A DNA stretch of 12,442 nucleotides. Source: Desulfobacterales bacterium. Its GTDB lineage: Bacteria; Desulfobacterota; Desulfobacteria; Desulfobacterales; Desulfobacteraceae. The notes under the pieces were generated by a model. The model was not told where the DNA came from and did not search any database. It saw only the letters and a list, made by a program, of their open reading frames with translations. This document shows, piece after piece, positions 1-6,423 of the stretch (the stretch's first letter is position 1; every line of letters begins with the position of its first letter). The DNA lies in contig JAKSBM010000416.1 in NCBI GenBank assembly GCA_022361135.1, positions 1-12,442 of the forward strand, given 5' to 3'. A program made the position numbers and the translations under genes.

Positions 1-10
1 AATACCGCTC

Positions 11-25
11 GGCGCACCGGGCGCC
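11..25. repeat. GC-rich hairpin upstream of the GAF gene
   Basis: GGCGC at 11-15 pairs with GCGCC at 21-25 around a 5-nt loop and is followed by GGCGTTTCC. It may be the remnant of a terminator for a gene ending left of the window, but the T run is short. Only the 65 bases before the GAF gene are visible here, and no coding is evident in them. Confidence 0.25.
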
Positions 26-65
26 GGCGTTTCCACCATAATCCCTTTAAATTAAGGAGGTCCGT

Positions 66-683
66 ATGGATAAGCATGCCATGCATTACGACACCCTGGT
101 TAAGGTGACCGGAGCCATTGCCCAGTGCAAGGATCCAGAGGAAGTGGCACTGGTTACGGCGGAAAGCGTGAAGACCGCATTCAAGGCAAAGGGATGTTCG
201 GTGTTCCTTGTGGACAGGGAAACCCGGGAGCTGGGCCTGGTGGCCTCTTCCGGGTTGAGCAAAACCTATCTGAACAAGGGGCCCATCCATTTCATGCAAA
301 CCATCCGGGAGGCCAAGGATGCCGTACCCGTGGCCATCTACGATGTCATGGACGATCCCGGGATCGAGTATCCGGACGCGGCCCGTGCCGAAGGCATTGC
401 CTCCCTTCTGGGGGTGCCCATCATCAGCCACAATAAAATCATCGGTGCCCTGCGCCTTTACACGGCCGAGCCCTGGGAATTCGCCCACGGGGACATCAAC
501 CACGTCCAGGCCGTGGCCCTGATCTGCGGCATGGCCATGGACATGTGTCGGATGTACAAGGGGTACAAGACCAGCATCGAAATCCTCAAGCACATGCGGG
601 GGAAGGATTCCTACACCAGCCGGAAATGGACGCCCTATGAGGGGGTGCCCAAAAGTGTTTCCCCCTCCATCTGTGCCCATTGA
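66..683 (+). CDS. GAF domain-containing protein
   Basis: A 205-aa soluble protein. Residues about 8-160 read as a single GAF domain: an N-terminal helix with a DPEEVA segment, the strand CSVFLVDRETRELGLVASSGL, a middle section with YPDAARAEGIASLLGVPI, the strand IIGALRLYTAEPWEF, and the closing helix HVQAVALICGMAMDM. GAF domains bind cyclic nucleotides, haem, small molecules or redox centres. No output domain (kinase, GGDEF, HTH) is attached, so this is a stand-alone sensor or a partner of another protein. The roughly 40-residue tail is basic and polar with no recognisable motif. The start is set by a strong AAGGAGG at 54-60 just ahead of ATG 66. The ligand cannot be read from the sequence. 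It is transcribed towards hcp, with terminator hairpins between them. Confidence 0.88.
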   Translation: MDKHAMHYDTLVKVTGAIAQCKDPEEVALVTAESVKTAFKAKGCSVFLVDRETRELGLVASSGLSKTYLNKGPIHFMQTIREAKDAVPVAIYDVMDDPGIEYPDAARAEGIASLLGVPIISHNKIIGALRLYTAEPWEFAHGDINHVQAVALICGMAMDMCRMYKGYKTSIEILKHMRGKDSYTSRKWTPYEGVPKSVSPSICAH

Positions 684-693
684 CGGGATAAAA

Positions 694-717
694 CGGACCG
701 GCCCGGCGACCGGTCCG
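694..717. terminator. Hairpin after the GAF gene
   Basis: CGGACCGG (694-701) pairs perfectly with CCGGTCCG (710-717) around an 8-nt loop. On the plus strand no T run follows. On the minus strand the stem is followed by TTTTATCC, so it may serve as a back-up terminator for leftward hcp transcripts or as a 3' end stabiliser for the GAF mRNA. Confidence 0.5.
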
Positions 718-794
718 CCACTCCCCCCTGGCCATGGCCACTTGAGCAAACCAGCACCCACATAATCCCGGCGCCATCCATGGTGCCCAAATAA

Positions 795-835
795 AAATCC
801 CGGTCCGGGGCTGAATCAGCCCCGGACCGGGATTT
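795..835. terminator. Strong bidirectional Rho-independent terminator
   Basis: A perfect 19-bp stem (795-813 with 817-835, core TCCCGGTCCGGGGCTG) has a 3-nt AAT loop. Read leftwards it is followed by TTTTTATTT, which makes it the terminator of hcp. Read rightwards it ends in TTTGTGTT and can stop GAF transcription. It sits 42 bp beyond the hcp stop codon. Confidence 0.85.
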
Positions 836-876
836 GTGTTCACAAAGACCCAGGGCCCCTGTGTATGCAGGTCGGT

Positions 877-2589
877 TTATTTCCCTTGCATCATGGCTTC
901 GATGTCCCCTTCAACATCCCCGATGGGTTTGATGTCGAAGTTGTCCACGAGAACCTTGAGAACCGCAGGGGAGACAAAGGCGGGGAGGCTGGGCCCAAGG
1001 CGGATCCCCTTCACACCCAGGTGGAGGAGGGCCAGGAGGACGGCCACGGCCTTCTGCTCGTACCATCCGATGTCAAAGGAGATGGGCAGTTCGTTAATGT
1101 CTTCCAGGCCGAAGACTTCCTTGAGCTTCAGGGCAATGACGGCCAGGGAGTAAGAGTCGTTGCACTGGCCCGCATCCAGGACGCGGGGGATGCCGCCGAT
1201 GTCGCCCAGGTTGAGCTTGTTGTACCGGTATTTGGCGCAACCCGCGGTGAGGCTGATGGTATCCTGGGGCAGTTTTTCAGCCACTTCGGTGAAGTAACCG
1301 CGGCCCTTTTGACGGCCGTCGCAGCCGGCCATGACAACGAAGCGTTTCACGGCGCCGGACTTCACGGCATCCACCACCTTGTCGGCCAGGGCCAGGACCT
1401 GGTTGTGGGCAAAGCCGCCGACGATGGTGCCGGTTTCAAGTTCCTTGGGTGCGGCACAGGTTTTGGCCTGGGCGATGATGGCGGAGAAATCCTTCTCCCC
1501 ACCGGCGGTACGGTCGGAAATGTGCTGGACGCCGGGGTAGGCCACAACGCCGGTGCTGTAGATCCGATCCTTGTAGGTATCGTTCTTCTTAATGGGGGTG
1601 ATGCAATTGGTGGTCATGAGGATGGGGCCGTTGAAGGCGTTGAATTCCTCGTTCTGTTTCCACCAGGCAGAGCCGTAGTTCCCCCGGAGGTGGTCGTATT
1701 TCTTAAATGCGGGGTAGTAGTTGGCCGGCAGCATTTCCCCGTGGGTGTAGACGTCGACGCCGGTGCCCTGGGTCTGCTTGAGGAGTTCTTCCATGTCCTT
1801 GAGGTCGTGGCCGGAGATGAGGATACCGGGCTTTTCGCCCACGCCGATGTTGACTTCGGAAATTTCGGGGTTGCCGTAGCTGGAGGTGTTGGCCTGGTCC
1901 AGGGCGGCCATGGTGGTCACGGCCACTTCGCCGCATTTCAGAACCCAACCCACCATGTCGTCCACGCTCAGATCTTCGGTGGTGGAGGCCAGGGCTTCCA
2001 GGATGAAGTCGTAAATTTCTTCCTTTTCAACGCCCAGGACGGCGGCGTGCTTGGCATAGGCAGCCACACCCTTGAGGCCGAGGATGAGGAGTTCCCGCAG
2101 GGATCTCACGTCTTCGTTTTCAGTGGCCAGGACGCCGACGCCCTTGGCCTTGTCCTGGAACAGGGCAGTGTTTTCCTCGAACCAGAGTGCGGATTCATGG
2201 AAAAGGGGCGCATCGGCAGCAGGGGCCTGGGCAAAAAGGCCCTGAAGTTTCTGCCAGAGTCCCTCTTTTTTGGGGCCGGAAACCATGCCGTCGAACCGGC
2301 TCTTCAAATCCCGTTTTACCCGGATGGACTGCTGCACCCATTGGGTGAGGCTGGAGTCGTCGAAGTTGGCATTGGTGATGGTGGTGAAAAGGGCCTTGGA
2401 AACAAAGAGTCCCAGATCATTACCGCTTTTGGCACCCTGCTTTTTCAAGCCCTGTTCCAGAACGGCAATGCCCTTGAGGTTGTATATTAAAAGGTCCTGG
2501 AGGTTGGACGTGGTTTCTTCTTTACCGCACATACCTTTGATGGTACAGCCGGTTCCTTTGGCAGCTTCCTGACATTGAAAACAAAACAT
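877..2589 (-). CDS. hcp: Hybrid cluster protein (hydroxylamine reductase / NO reductase), class I
   Basis: A 570-aa cytoplasmic Fe-S protein. Family members reduce hydroxylamine in vitro and are linked to nitric oxide and nitrosative-stress defence. The N-terminal cysteines C3, C6, C15 and C21 show the C-x2-C-x8-C-x5-C spacing of class I proteins of strict anaerobes, which carry a [4Fe-4S] proximal cluster. All ligands of the hybrid 4Fe-2S-2O cluster are present: H261 (SGHDL), E285 (THGEML), C329 (TTNCI), C423 (AGCDG), C451 (AGCAK), C476 (AGQCND) and E511 (GWYEQK). Each is offset by exactly 17 from my recollection of the Desulfovibrio vulgaris numbering. The length fits the family. ATG 2589 is preceded by AAGGAG. 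It stands alone, without a visible hcr reductase gene. Upstream lies an HcpR-like palindrome, and downstream a strong terminator. Confidence 0.97.
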   Translation of the reverse strand: MFCFQCQEAAKGTGCTIKGMCGKEETTSNLQDLLIYNLKGIAVLEQGLKKQGAKSGNDLGLFVSKALFTTITNANFDDSSLTQWVQQSIRVKRDLKSRFDGMVSGPKKEGLWQKLQGLFAQAPAADAPLFHESALWFEENTALFQDKAKGVGVLATENEDVRSLRELLILGLKGVAAYAKHAAVLGVEKEEIYDFILEALASTTEDLSVDDMVGWVLKCGEVAVTTMAALDQANTSSYGNPEISEVNIGVGEKPGILISGHDLKDMEELLKQTQGTGVDVYTHGEMLPANYYPAFKKYDHLRGNYGSAWWKQNEEFNAFNGPILMTTNCITPIKKNDTYKDRIYSTGVVAYPGVQHISDRTAGGEKDFSAIIAQAKTCAAPKELETGTIVGGFAHNQVLALADKVVDAVKSGAVKRFVVMAGCDGRQKGRGYFTEVAEKLPQDTISLTAGCAKYRYNKLNLGDIGGIPRVLDAGQCNDSYSLAVIALKLKEVFGLEDINELPISFDIGWYEQKAVAVLLALLHLGVKGIRLGPSLPAFVSPAVLKVLVDNFDIKPIGDVEGDIEAMMQGK

Positions 2590-2663
2590 AAGAATCTCCT
2601 TGGTGGATGGTGGTTAATTGCTCAAACGTAGCCCATAGATACATCAGTCAAAGATGGGTTTCC

Positions 2664-2677
2664 TTGACCTGGATCAA
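2664..2677. promoter_or_regulatory. Candidate HcpR (CRP/FNR family) operator
   Basis: TTGACCTGGATCAA is a palindrome matching TTGACC-NN-GGTCAA with one mismatch. I recall this as the core of the HcpR site (ATTTGACCNNGGTCAAAT) described in sulfate-reducing deltaproteobacteria upstream of hcp. Its centre is 81-82 bp from the hcp start codon. A weak -10-like TATCTA (minus strand, 2636-2641) lies where a class II activated promoter (-41.5) would place it, giving a start near 2629. The match and its position are seen; binding is inferred. Confidence 0.6.
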
Positions 2678-2767
2678 GACTGGGAAAAAAATCCGTTTTT
2701 TTTCATCCATGGGAAAGAATACGCCCGCCAGCCCCGGATCAGCCCGATGGACCGACACACATTTTCC

Positions 2768-2798
2768 TTGACATTCAAAGCACAACAGGCAGTATTCT
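2768..2798 (+). promoter_or_regulatory. Candidate sigma-70 promoter for the asparagine synthase gene
   Basis: A perfect -35 TTGACA (2768-2773) is followed after a long 19-bp spacer by TATTCT (2793-2798). Transcription would start about 45 nt ahead of the asnB start codon. The spacer is longer than optimal, so the call is tentative. Confidence 0.35.
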
Positions 2799-2849
2799 TG
2801 CTCCGTCAATCCGATTCAGATAACGATGCGTCCGTAAAGGAATGGGGTC

Positions 2850-4754
2850 ATGTGTGGAATATGTGGGTACTATACCGGTCAACAGCTATCTAATCCTCCA
2901 AAGGAACAGCAAACCCTCCAACGCATGTGCCACGCCATCCGGCACAGGGGACCGGACGACCACGGTATCCACATCAATCCCCGGGAAGGGATTTGTTTCG
3001 GCCACCAGAGGTTAAGCATCATGGGCCTTGAAAACGGCCGGCAACCCATGACAAGCCCGGACCAAACCCTGACCCTGATTTTCAATGGGGAAATTTACAA
3101 TTACAAGGAGATCGAGGAAAAACTATCCCCCCTGGGATACCACTTCCGAACCGGCTCCGATACCGAGGCCCTTCTCCACGCGTACCATGCCTGGGGAATT
3201 GATTGTTTGGAACACATTCGGGGAATGTTTGCCTTCGCACTTTGGGACGATAAAAATAAAGAATTGTTCTGTGCCAGGGACCGCCTTGGCATAAAACCCT
3301 TTTTCTATTTTCTGGAAAACGATTTATTTGTCTTTGGTTCTGAAATCAAAGCCGTCCTTCAACACGACCACGTCCGGCCCACCCTGAGTCAAACCGGACT
3401 TGTCAATTATCTCCGATTTCAATACATCCCAGCCCCCGACACCATTTACGGCCAGATCAAAAAACTTCCTCCGGGGCATTATCTCCATATCCGGAACCAA
3501 GGTCCACGCATCGCACCCTATTGGTCACTGGATCCCCTTTCCCAAAGCACGGACCTTGACCTGGAAACCCACGGACAAAGGCTCCACCATATGCTGAGCC
3601 AGACCGTGGATCTCCATCTCATGACTGAAGTCCCTTTGGGGGCATTTTTAAGTGGCGGTGTTGATTCCAGCATCGTGGTTTCCCTCATGAGCCGGCTGTC
3701 CAAACAGCCGGTGAAAACCCATTGCGTGGGATTCCAGCAAAGGGAATTTGACGAAACCCCATTTGCCGATGAAATTGCCGATCGGTTCCATTGTGACCAC
3801 CGGAATATAACCGTTTCCCCCGGAATCACCGATATTCTGCCCAAACTCATCTGGCACATGGACGAACCCTTTGCCGACGCGTCCATGGTTCCCAGTTACT
3901 ACATCTGCCGGGAAGCCAGAAAACGGGTAAAGGTCTGCCTGTCCGGAGACGGGGGGGATGAATTGTTTTCCGGGTACAATTGGTACGCAGAATTATTAAA
4001 ACTCAACAGCTTGGACCAACGTCTCCCCTCCCTTACCAGGCGCTGGGCCGGGGGTGTCAGTCGATGGCTCCTGCCCCCGGAACTCCGTGGTAGAACATTC
4101 CTAACCAACCTGTCTTCGGGAACGGGATTCCGCCATTTCAACCTGGTTAAATGCTTTGGGGACGACCGGATTCAAAAGCTTCTTCGATGGGAAAACTTCG
4201 ACGCCGGCCCACTGCCCGAAAACCCGGTAATCAAATCACATGAACAACAGGGGGAAACCGATCCGGTTAAGGCCGCACAGCGAACCGACCTGCAAACCTA
4301 CATGGTGGAGGATATTTTAACCAAAGTGGATCGAATGAGCATGGCCCATTCACTGGAGGTGCGGGTTCCCATCCTGGACCATAAATTGGTGGAGTATGCC
4401 TTTTCCCTGCCCACAAGCCTGAAAATCAATCCGGCGGATCAACGGAAAATCATATTTAAAAAAAGCATTTCAAAACATATTCCAGAGCACTTTTTCAACC
4501 GGCAAAAACAGGGATTTTCAGTGCCGTTGAGGCAATGGCTACAGAAAGATTTAAGGGCCCTTGTGGAAGAATGTCTCCTTTCTCCCCAGGCCCGTTGCCT
4601 GGAATTCTTCAAGGGAAAACAAATTCGAAAATTATGGCAGAGAATGAATGCGCCGGGCATGTGGATCGACCTCTCCCCCCAAATCTGGACCCTGCTCTGT
4701 TTTGAGCTTTGGTGCCGTCAATTCCTGGGCCCGCGTCCCATACAAAAATTATAG
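2850..4754 (+). CDS. asnB: Asparagine synthase (glutamine-hydrolysing) family amidotransferase
   Basis: A 634-aa two-domain enzyme. It converts aspartate, glutamine and ATP to asparagine, or transfers an amide to another carboxylate in specialised members. The N-terminal class II glutaminase begins MCGICG, with C2 as the nucleophile after Met removal, and has R54 (GHQRLSI), N79-G80-E81 (FNGEIYN) and D104 (GSDTEA). The C-terminal ATP-pyrophosphatase domain has the PP loop SGGVDSS at 268-274, then LSGDGGDELFSGY and the helix VEDILTKVDRMSMAHSLEVR. The length is close to Bacillus AsnB (about 630 aa) and to the amidotransferases of PEP-CTERM/exosortase polysaccharide loci. The window does contain a PEP-CTERM protein, but about 7.5 kb away, so that link is only a possibility. 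C2 fixes the start; the ribosome site (AAGG at 2837-2840) is weak. The gene is visibly richer in A/T codons than its neighbours. Confidence 0.93.
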   Translation: MCGICGYYTGQQLSNPPKEQQTLQRMCHAIRHRGPDDHGIHINPREGICFGHQRLSIMGLENGRQPMTSPDQTLTLIFNGEIYNYKEIEEKLSPLGYHFRTGSDTEALLHAYHAWGIDCLEHIRGMFAFALWDDKNKELFCARDRLGIKPFFYFLENDLFVFGSEIKAVLQHDHVRPTLSQTGLVNYLRFQYIPAPDTIYGQIKKLPPGHYLHIRNQGPRIAPYWSLDPLSQSTDLDLETHGQRLHHMLSQTVDLHLMTEVPLGAFLSGGVDSSIVVSLMSRLSKQPVKTHCVGFQQREFDETPFADEIADRFHCDHRNITVSPGITDILPKLIWHMDEPFADASMVPSYYICREARKRVKVCLSGDGGDELFSGYNWYAELLKLNSLDQRLPSLTRRWAGGVSRWLLPPELRGRTFLTNLSSGTGFRHFNLVKCFGDDRIQKLLRWENFDAGPLPENPVIKSHEQQGETDPVKAAQRTDLQTYMVEDILTKVDRMSMAHSLEVRVPILDHKLVEYAFSLPTSLKINPADQRKIIFKKSISKHIPEHFFNRQKQGFSVPLRQWLQKDLRALVEECLLSPQARCLEFFKGKQIRKLWQRMNAPGMWIDLSPQIWTLLCFELWCRQFLGPRPIQKL

Positions 4755-5756
4755 GGCCGGTCCCGTGGTTGAGGCCCAATGACGCCAAGCCGAGGCAAAA
4801 TCACGGACAATGGTCTCCACCGGTTGGATGTCCTGGATTCCGGAAACGCTTTTCCCGGCCTGGAAATAATCCCGGTAGCTGCTGCCCTGGAGGGAGGCCC
4901 GCTTCAGCTGCCACACCGATTTCAGGGTATAGGCCATGCGGACATAGTGTTTGAACCGGGGATGGCGGAGGAGTTTTTTGGCCAATGCTCCGGCCCGGGT
5001 TCCGGTCTCCATGACATAGGGGGTGTTGATAATGGATACGGGAACCCCGGAAATCCGCTCGGTGAGCACGATATCCGACGCCGAGGCACCGAGGATGGCG
5101 GCCTTGTAGTCGGGGTGGGCCGTGCATTCCCTGGAGGCGATGAACCGGGTCCCCAATTGGACCCCGGCATACCCCAGTTCCAGTGCCCGGGTGAAGTCAT
5201 CGGGGTGGCCAATGCCACCGGCACAGACCAGGGGGAGTCCCAGGGCTGTCAGATCCTTATATAAGGAGTCCGGAGTCTGGGCTCCGGCATGGCCCCCGGC
5301 CCGGTTGTTGACGCAGATCAAACCGTCCACACCGGCATCCACCGCCTTTTGTGCCCATTTGAGTTCGGTGACATCGTGGTAGACCTTTCCGCCGTAACCA
5401 TGGACCATCTCCACCACCCGGGAGGGATTGCCCAGGGCGGTGATGAAAAACCGAATCCCCTTTTCCAGGGCAATGGCGATCCAATTTTCCATGCGGGCTT
5501 CATATGCGGATGAGGATTTTTCAACAATGGCATTGAATCCCACGGGATTGTCGGTGAGGCCTTGAATCAAATCAATGCCCCGGGCCAAATCGTAGCCATG
5601 GGCGTAAACCAGGGAAACGGGTTGGATCACCCCCAGTCCACCGGCCCGGGACGCAGCGGCCACCAGCTCGGGGTTGGAGCAGGGATACATGGCCCCGCAG
5701 ATCAAGGGAATGGAAATTTGGGCATCCCGGGTAAATGGGGTGTGGATGTCGGCCAT
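4749..5756 (-). CDS. Nitronate monooxygenase-family FMN flavoprotein (NMO / 2-nitropropane dioxygenase type)
   Basis: A 335-aa TIM-barrel flavoprotein. The family oxidises alkyl nitronates (toxic nitro compounds) using FMN; the FabK enoyl-ACP reductases are a related branch. Seen features: the N-terminal FMN segment PLICGAMYPCSNPELVAAAS followed by AGGLGVI, the motif RAGGHAG with the presumptive catalytic His at 156, the phosphate-binding LVCAGGIGHPDDF, and the family signature GVQLGTRFIASRECTAHPDYK. The C-terminal 70 residues are basic and not recognised. ATG 5756 follows AAGGAGG. The 3' end overlaps the convergent asparagine synthase gene by 6 bp with no terminator between them. It lies 101 bp downstream of the selenoprotein gene on the same strand, so co-transcription is plausible. 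The substrate cannot be told from the sequence. NMO fits better than FabK because the C-terminal part differs from my recollection of FabK. Confidence 0.85.
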   Translation of the reverse strand: MADIHTPFTRDAQISIPLICGAMYPCSNPELVAAASRAGGLGVIQPVSLVYAHGYDLARGIDLIQGLTDNPVGFNAIVEKSSSAYEARMENWIAIALEKGIRFFITALGNPSRVVEMVHGYGGKVYHDVTELKWAQKAVDAGVDGLICVNNRAGGHAGAQTPDSLYKDLTALGLPLVCAGGIGHPDDFTRALELGYAGVQLGTRFIASRECTAHPDYKAAILGASASDIVLTERISGVPVSIINTPYVMETGTRAGALAKKLLRHPRFKHYVRMAYTLKSVWQLKRASLQGSSYRDYFQAGKSVSGIQDIQPVETIVRDFASAWRHWASTTGPAL

Positions 5757-5800
5757 GGGAATCCTCCTTATATAAGATGGCGTGCTTCCAGCATATCACA

Positions 5801-5818
5801 GGGGAAGTCCATTTCCCC
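5801..5818. repeat. Hairpin between the selenoprotein and the flavoprotein genes
   Basis: GGGGAA (5801-5806) and TTCCCC (5813-5818) form a perfect 6-bp inverted repeat with a 6-nt loop. No T run follows on either side, so it is not an obvious terminator. It could be an mRNA processing or stability element between the two co-directional genes. Confidence 0.35.
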
Positions 5819-5857
5819 AGGGCCGACGATTTTTTCTTATCCCATTAAAAAAACGGA

Positions 5858-6124
5858 CTATGCATTCAGCTGACGCTTGATTTCAGCTTCCAACTCGGCT
5901 TCATCCACATCCTGTCCCTCGGTGACGATGACATCGCCAACCATGATGGCCGGGGCCACGGGGAGGTCGAGTTCATAATATTCATCGGTGTGGTATTCGG
6001 CCTTGGGCCGTGACATGGTTTCGATTTCAACGGGGTATTCCTTGCCCAACCTGGGCATGAGCGCTTTGAAATGGGTTCAGGACTTGCCGTTGGGTTCATT
6101 GAGGAAAAAACGAAGGGTTAACAT
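5858..6124 (-). CDS. Thioredoxin/glutaredoxin-fold selenoprotein (in-frame UGA = Sec16)
   Basis: An 88-aa protein if UGA at 6077-6079 is read as selenocysteine. Without recoding, the longest ATG-started ORF is only 66 aa from an internal ATG at 6058. The full reading frame starts at ATG 6122-6124, ideally spaced after AAGGAG, and gives a redox-fold layout: strand LTLRFFL (2-8), active-site loop GKSUTHF (U16, in the first-Cys position of a CxxC, with Phe at the fourth), helix FKALMPRL, strand PVEIETM, a Pro-containing LPVAPAIMVGD that resembles the cis-Pro loop plus strand, and a final acidic/basic helix ending KRQLNA. Twenty to 34 nt after the UGA lies a hairpin with GGU in its loop, as in bacterial SECIS elements. 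Role inferred: a small selenol-dependent redox protein. Partner unknown; the next gene is the NMO-type flavoprotein. Stop is TAG. Confidence 0.83.
6043..6057 (-). promoter_or_regulatory. Bacterial SECIS-like hairpin
   Basis: On the minus strand, UGCCC pairs with GGGCA (5 bp) around the loop AGGUU. The loop begins 25 nt beyond the UGA codon and carries the G/GU bases expected for SelB recognition (compare the AGGUCU loop of E. coli fdhF). It lies inside the coding sequence, as bacterial SECIS elements must. The hairpin is seen directly; SelB binding is inferred. Confidence 0.65.
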
Positions 6125-6153
6125 ACAGACTCCTTGGCTTGGTTAAAAGAAAT

Positions 6154-6182
6154 TCCATATCATTTTGGCCCGATTCTGTCAG
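6154..6182 (-). promoter_or_regulatory. Candidate promoter for the selenoprotein gene
   Basis: Minus strand CTGACA (6177-6182, 5/6 match to TTGACA) stands 17 bp ahead of TATGGA (6154-6159, a poor -10). The start would be about 25 nt upstream of the selenoprotein ATG. Confidence 0.35.
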
Positions 6183-6193
6183 CTCCATTTCTA

Positions 6194-6215
6194 AATCCCA
6201 TCGCCTTTTGGGATT
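6194..6215. repeat. AATCCCA / TGGGATT hairpin
   Basis: AATCCCA (6194-6200) is perfectly complementary to TGGGATT (6209-6215) with an 8-nt loop. It overlaps the -35 of the candidate helicase promoter. The same AATCCC word recurs in the longer inverted repeat at 6291-6399. Confidence 0.45.
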
Positions 6216-6241
6216 GTATAATCCACATAATCGTGTATGAT
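6214..6241 (+). promoter_or_regulatory. Candidate promoter for the helicase gene
   Basis: TTGTAT (6214-6219) and TATGAT (6236-6241) are separated by 16 bp. A transcript from here would have a leader of roughly 175 nt before the helicase start, containing the inverted repeats described separately. A TATAAT also occurs at 6217-6222 but lacks a good -35. Confidence 0.35.
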
Positions 6242-6270
6242 GCCTTGTAAAGCGGAAGAACGATTTTCGC

Positions 6271-6292
6271 ACCGGGCTGCCCGGCAGCCGGT
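6271..6292. repeat. GC-rich hairpin in the helicase leader
   Basis: GCTGC (6276-6280) pairs with GCAGC (6284-6288) around CCG. The stem continues with ACCG/CGGT (6271-6274 with 6289-6292) past one bulged G at 6275. It lies immediately before the left arm of the long inverted repeat. Confidence 0.5.
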
Positions 6293-6399
6293 ATTCAATC
6301 CCACCGGATCGACTCGGGAAATCCATATTTTCTGTTGAAACCAACATGCCATTGTCAAAGGCCGTACCATTGGAGGTAAAGGGCCTTGGGATTGAATAC
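6291..6399. repeat. 13-bp perfect inverted repeat enclosing 83 nt of the helicase leader
   Basis: GTATTCAATCCCA (6291-6303) is the exact reverse complement of TGGGATTGAATAC (6387-6399). In the helicase mRNA this would close an 83-nt loop, ending 13 nt before the Shine-Dalgarno sequence at 6413-6418. The arms also share the AATCCC/GGGATT core of the upstream hairpin at 6194-6215, so alternative pairings are possible. Confidence 0.6.
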
Positions 6400-6423
6400 A
6401 GCCCCATTAACCAAGGAGACTGA

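Noticed and set aside
865..2490. 541-aa plus-strand ORF opposite hcp
   Set aside because: It is a codon-bias shadow of hcp, with Gly/Val-rich composition and no family motif; hcp on the other strand is unmistakable.
2654..2893. 79-aa plus-strand ORF in the hcp/asnB intergenic region
   Set aside because: It overlaps the HcpR-like site, the candidate asnB promoter and the asnB start, has no ribosome site, and has no recognisable protein character.
5866..6099. 77-aa minus-strand ORF overlapping the selenoprotein
   Set aside because: Out-of-frame shadow rich in Pro/Ser; the selenoprotein frame has the ribosome site, fold pattern and SECIS hairpin.
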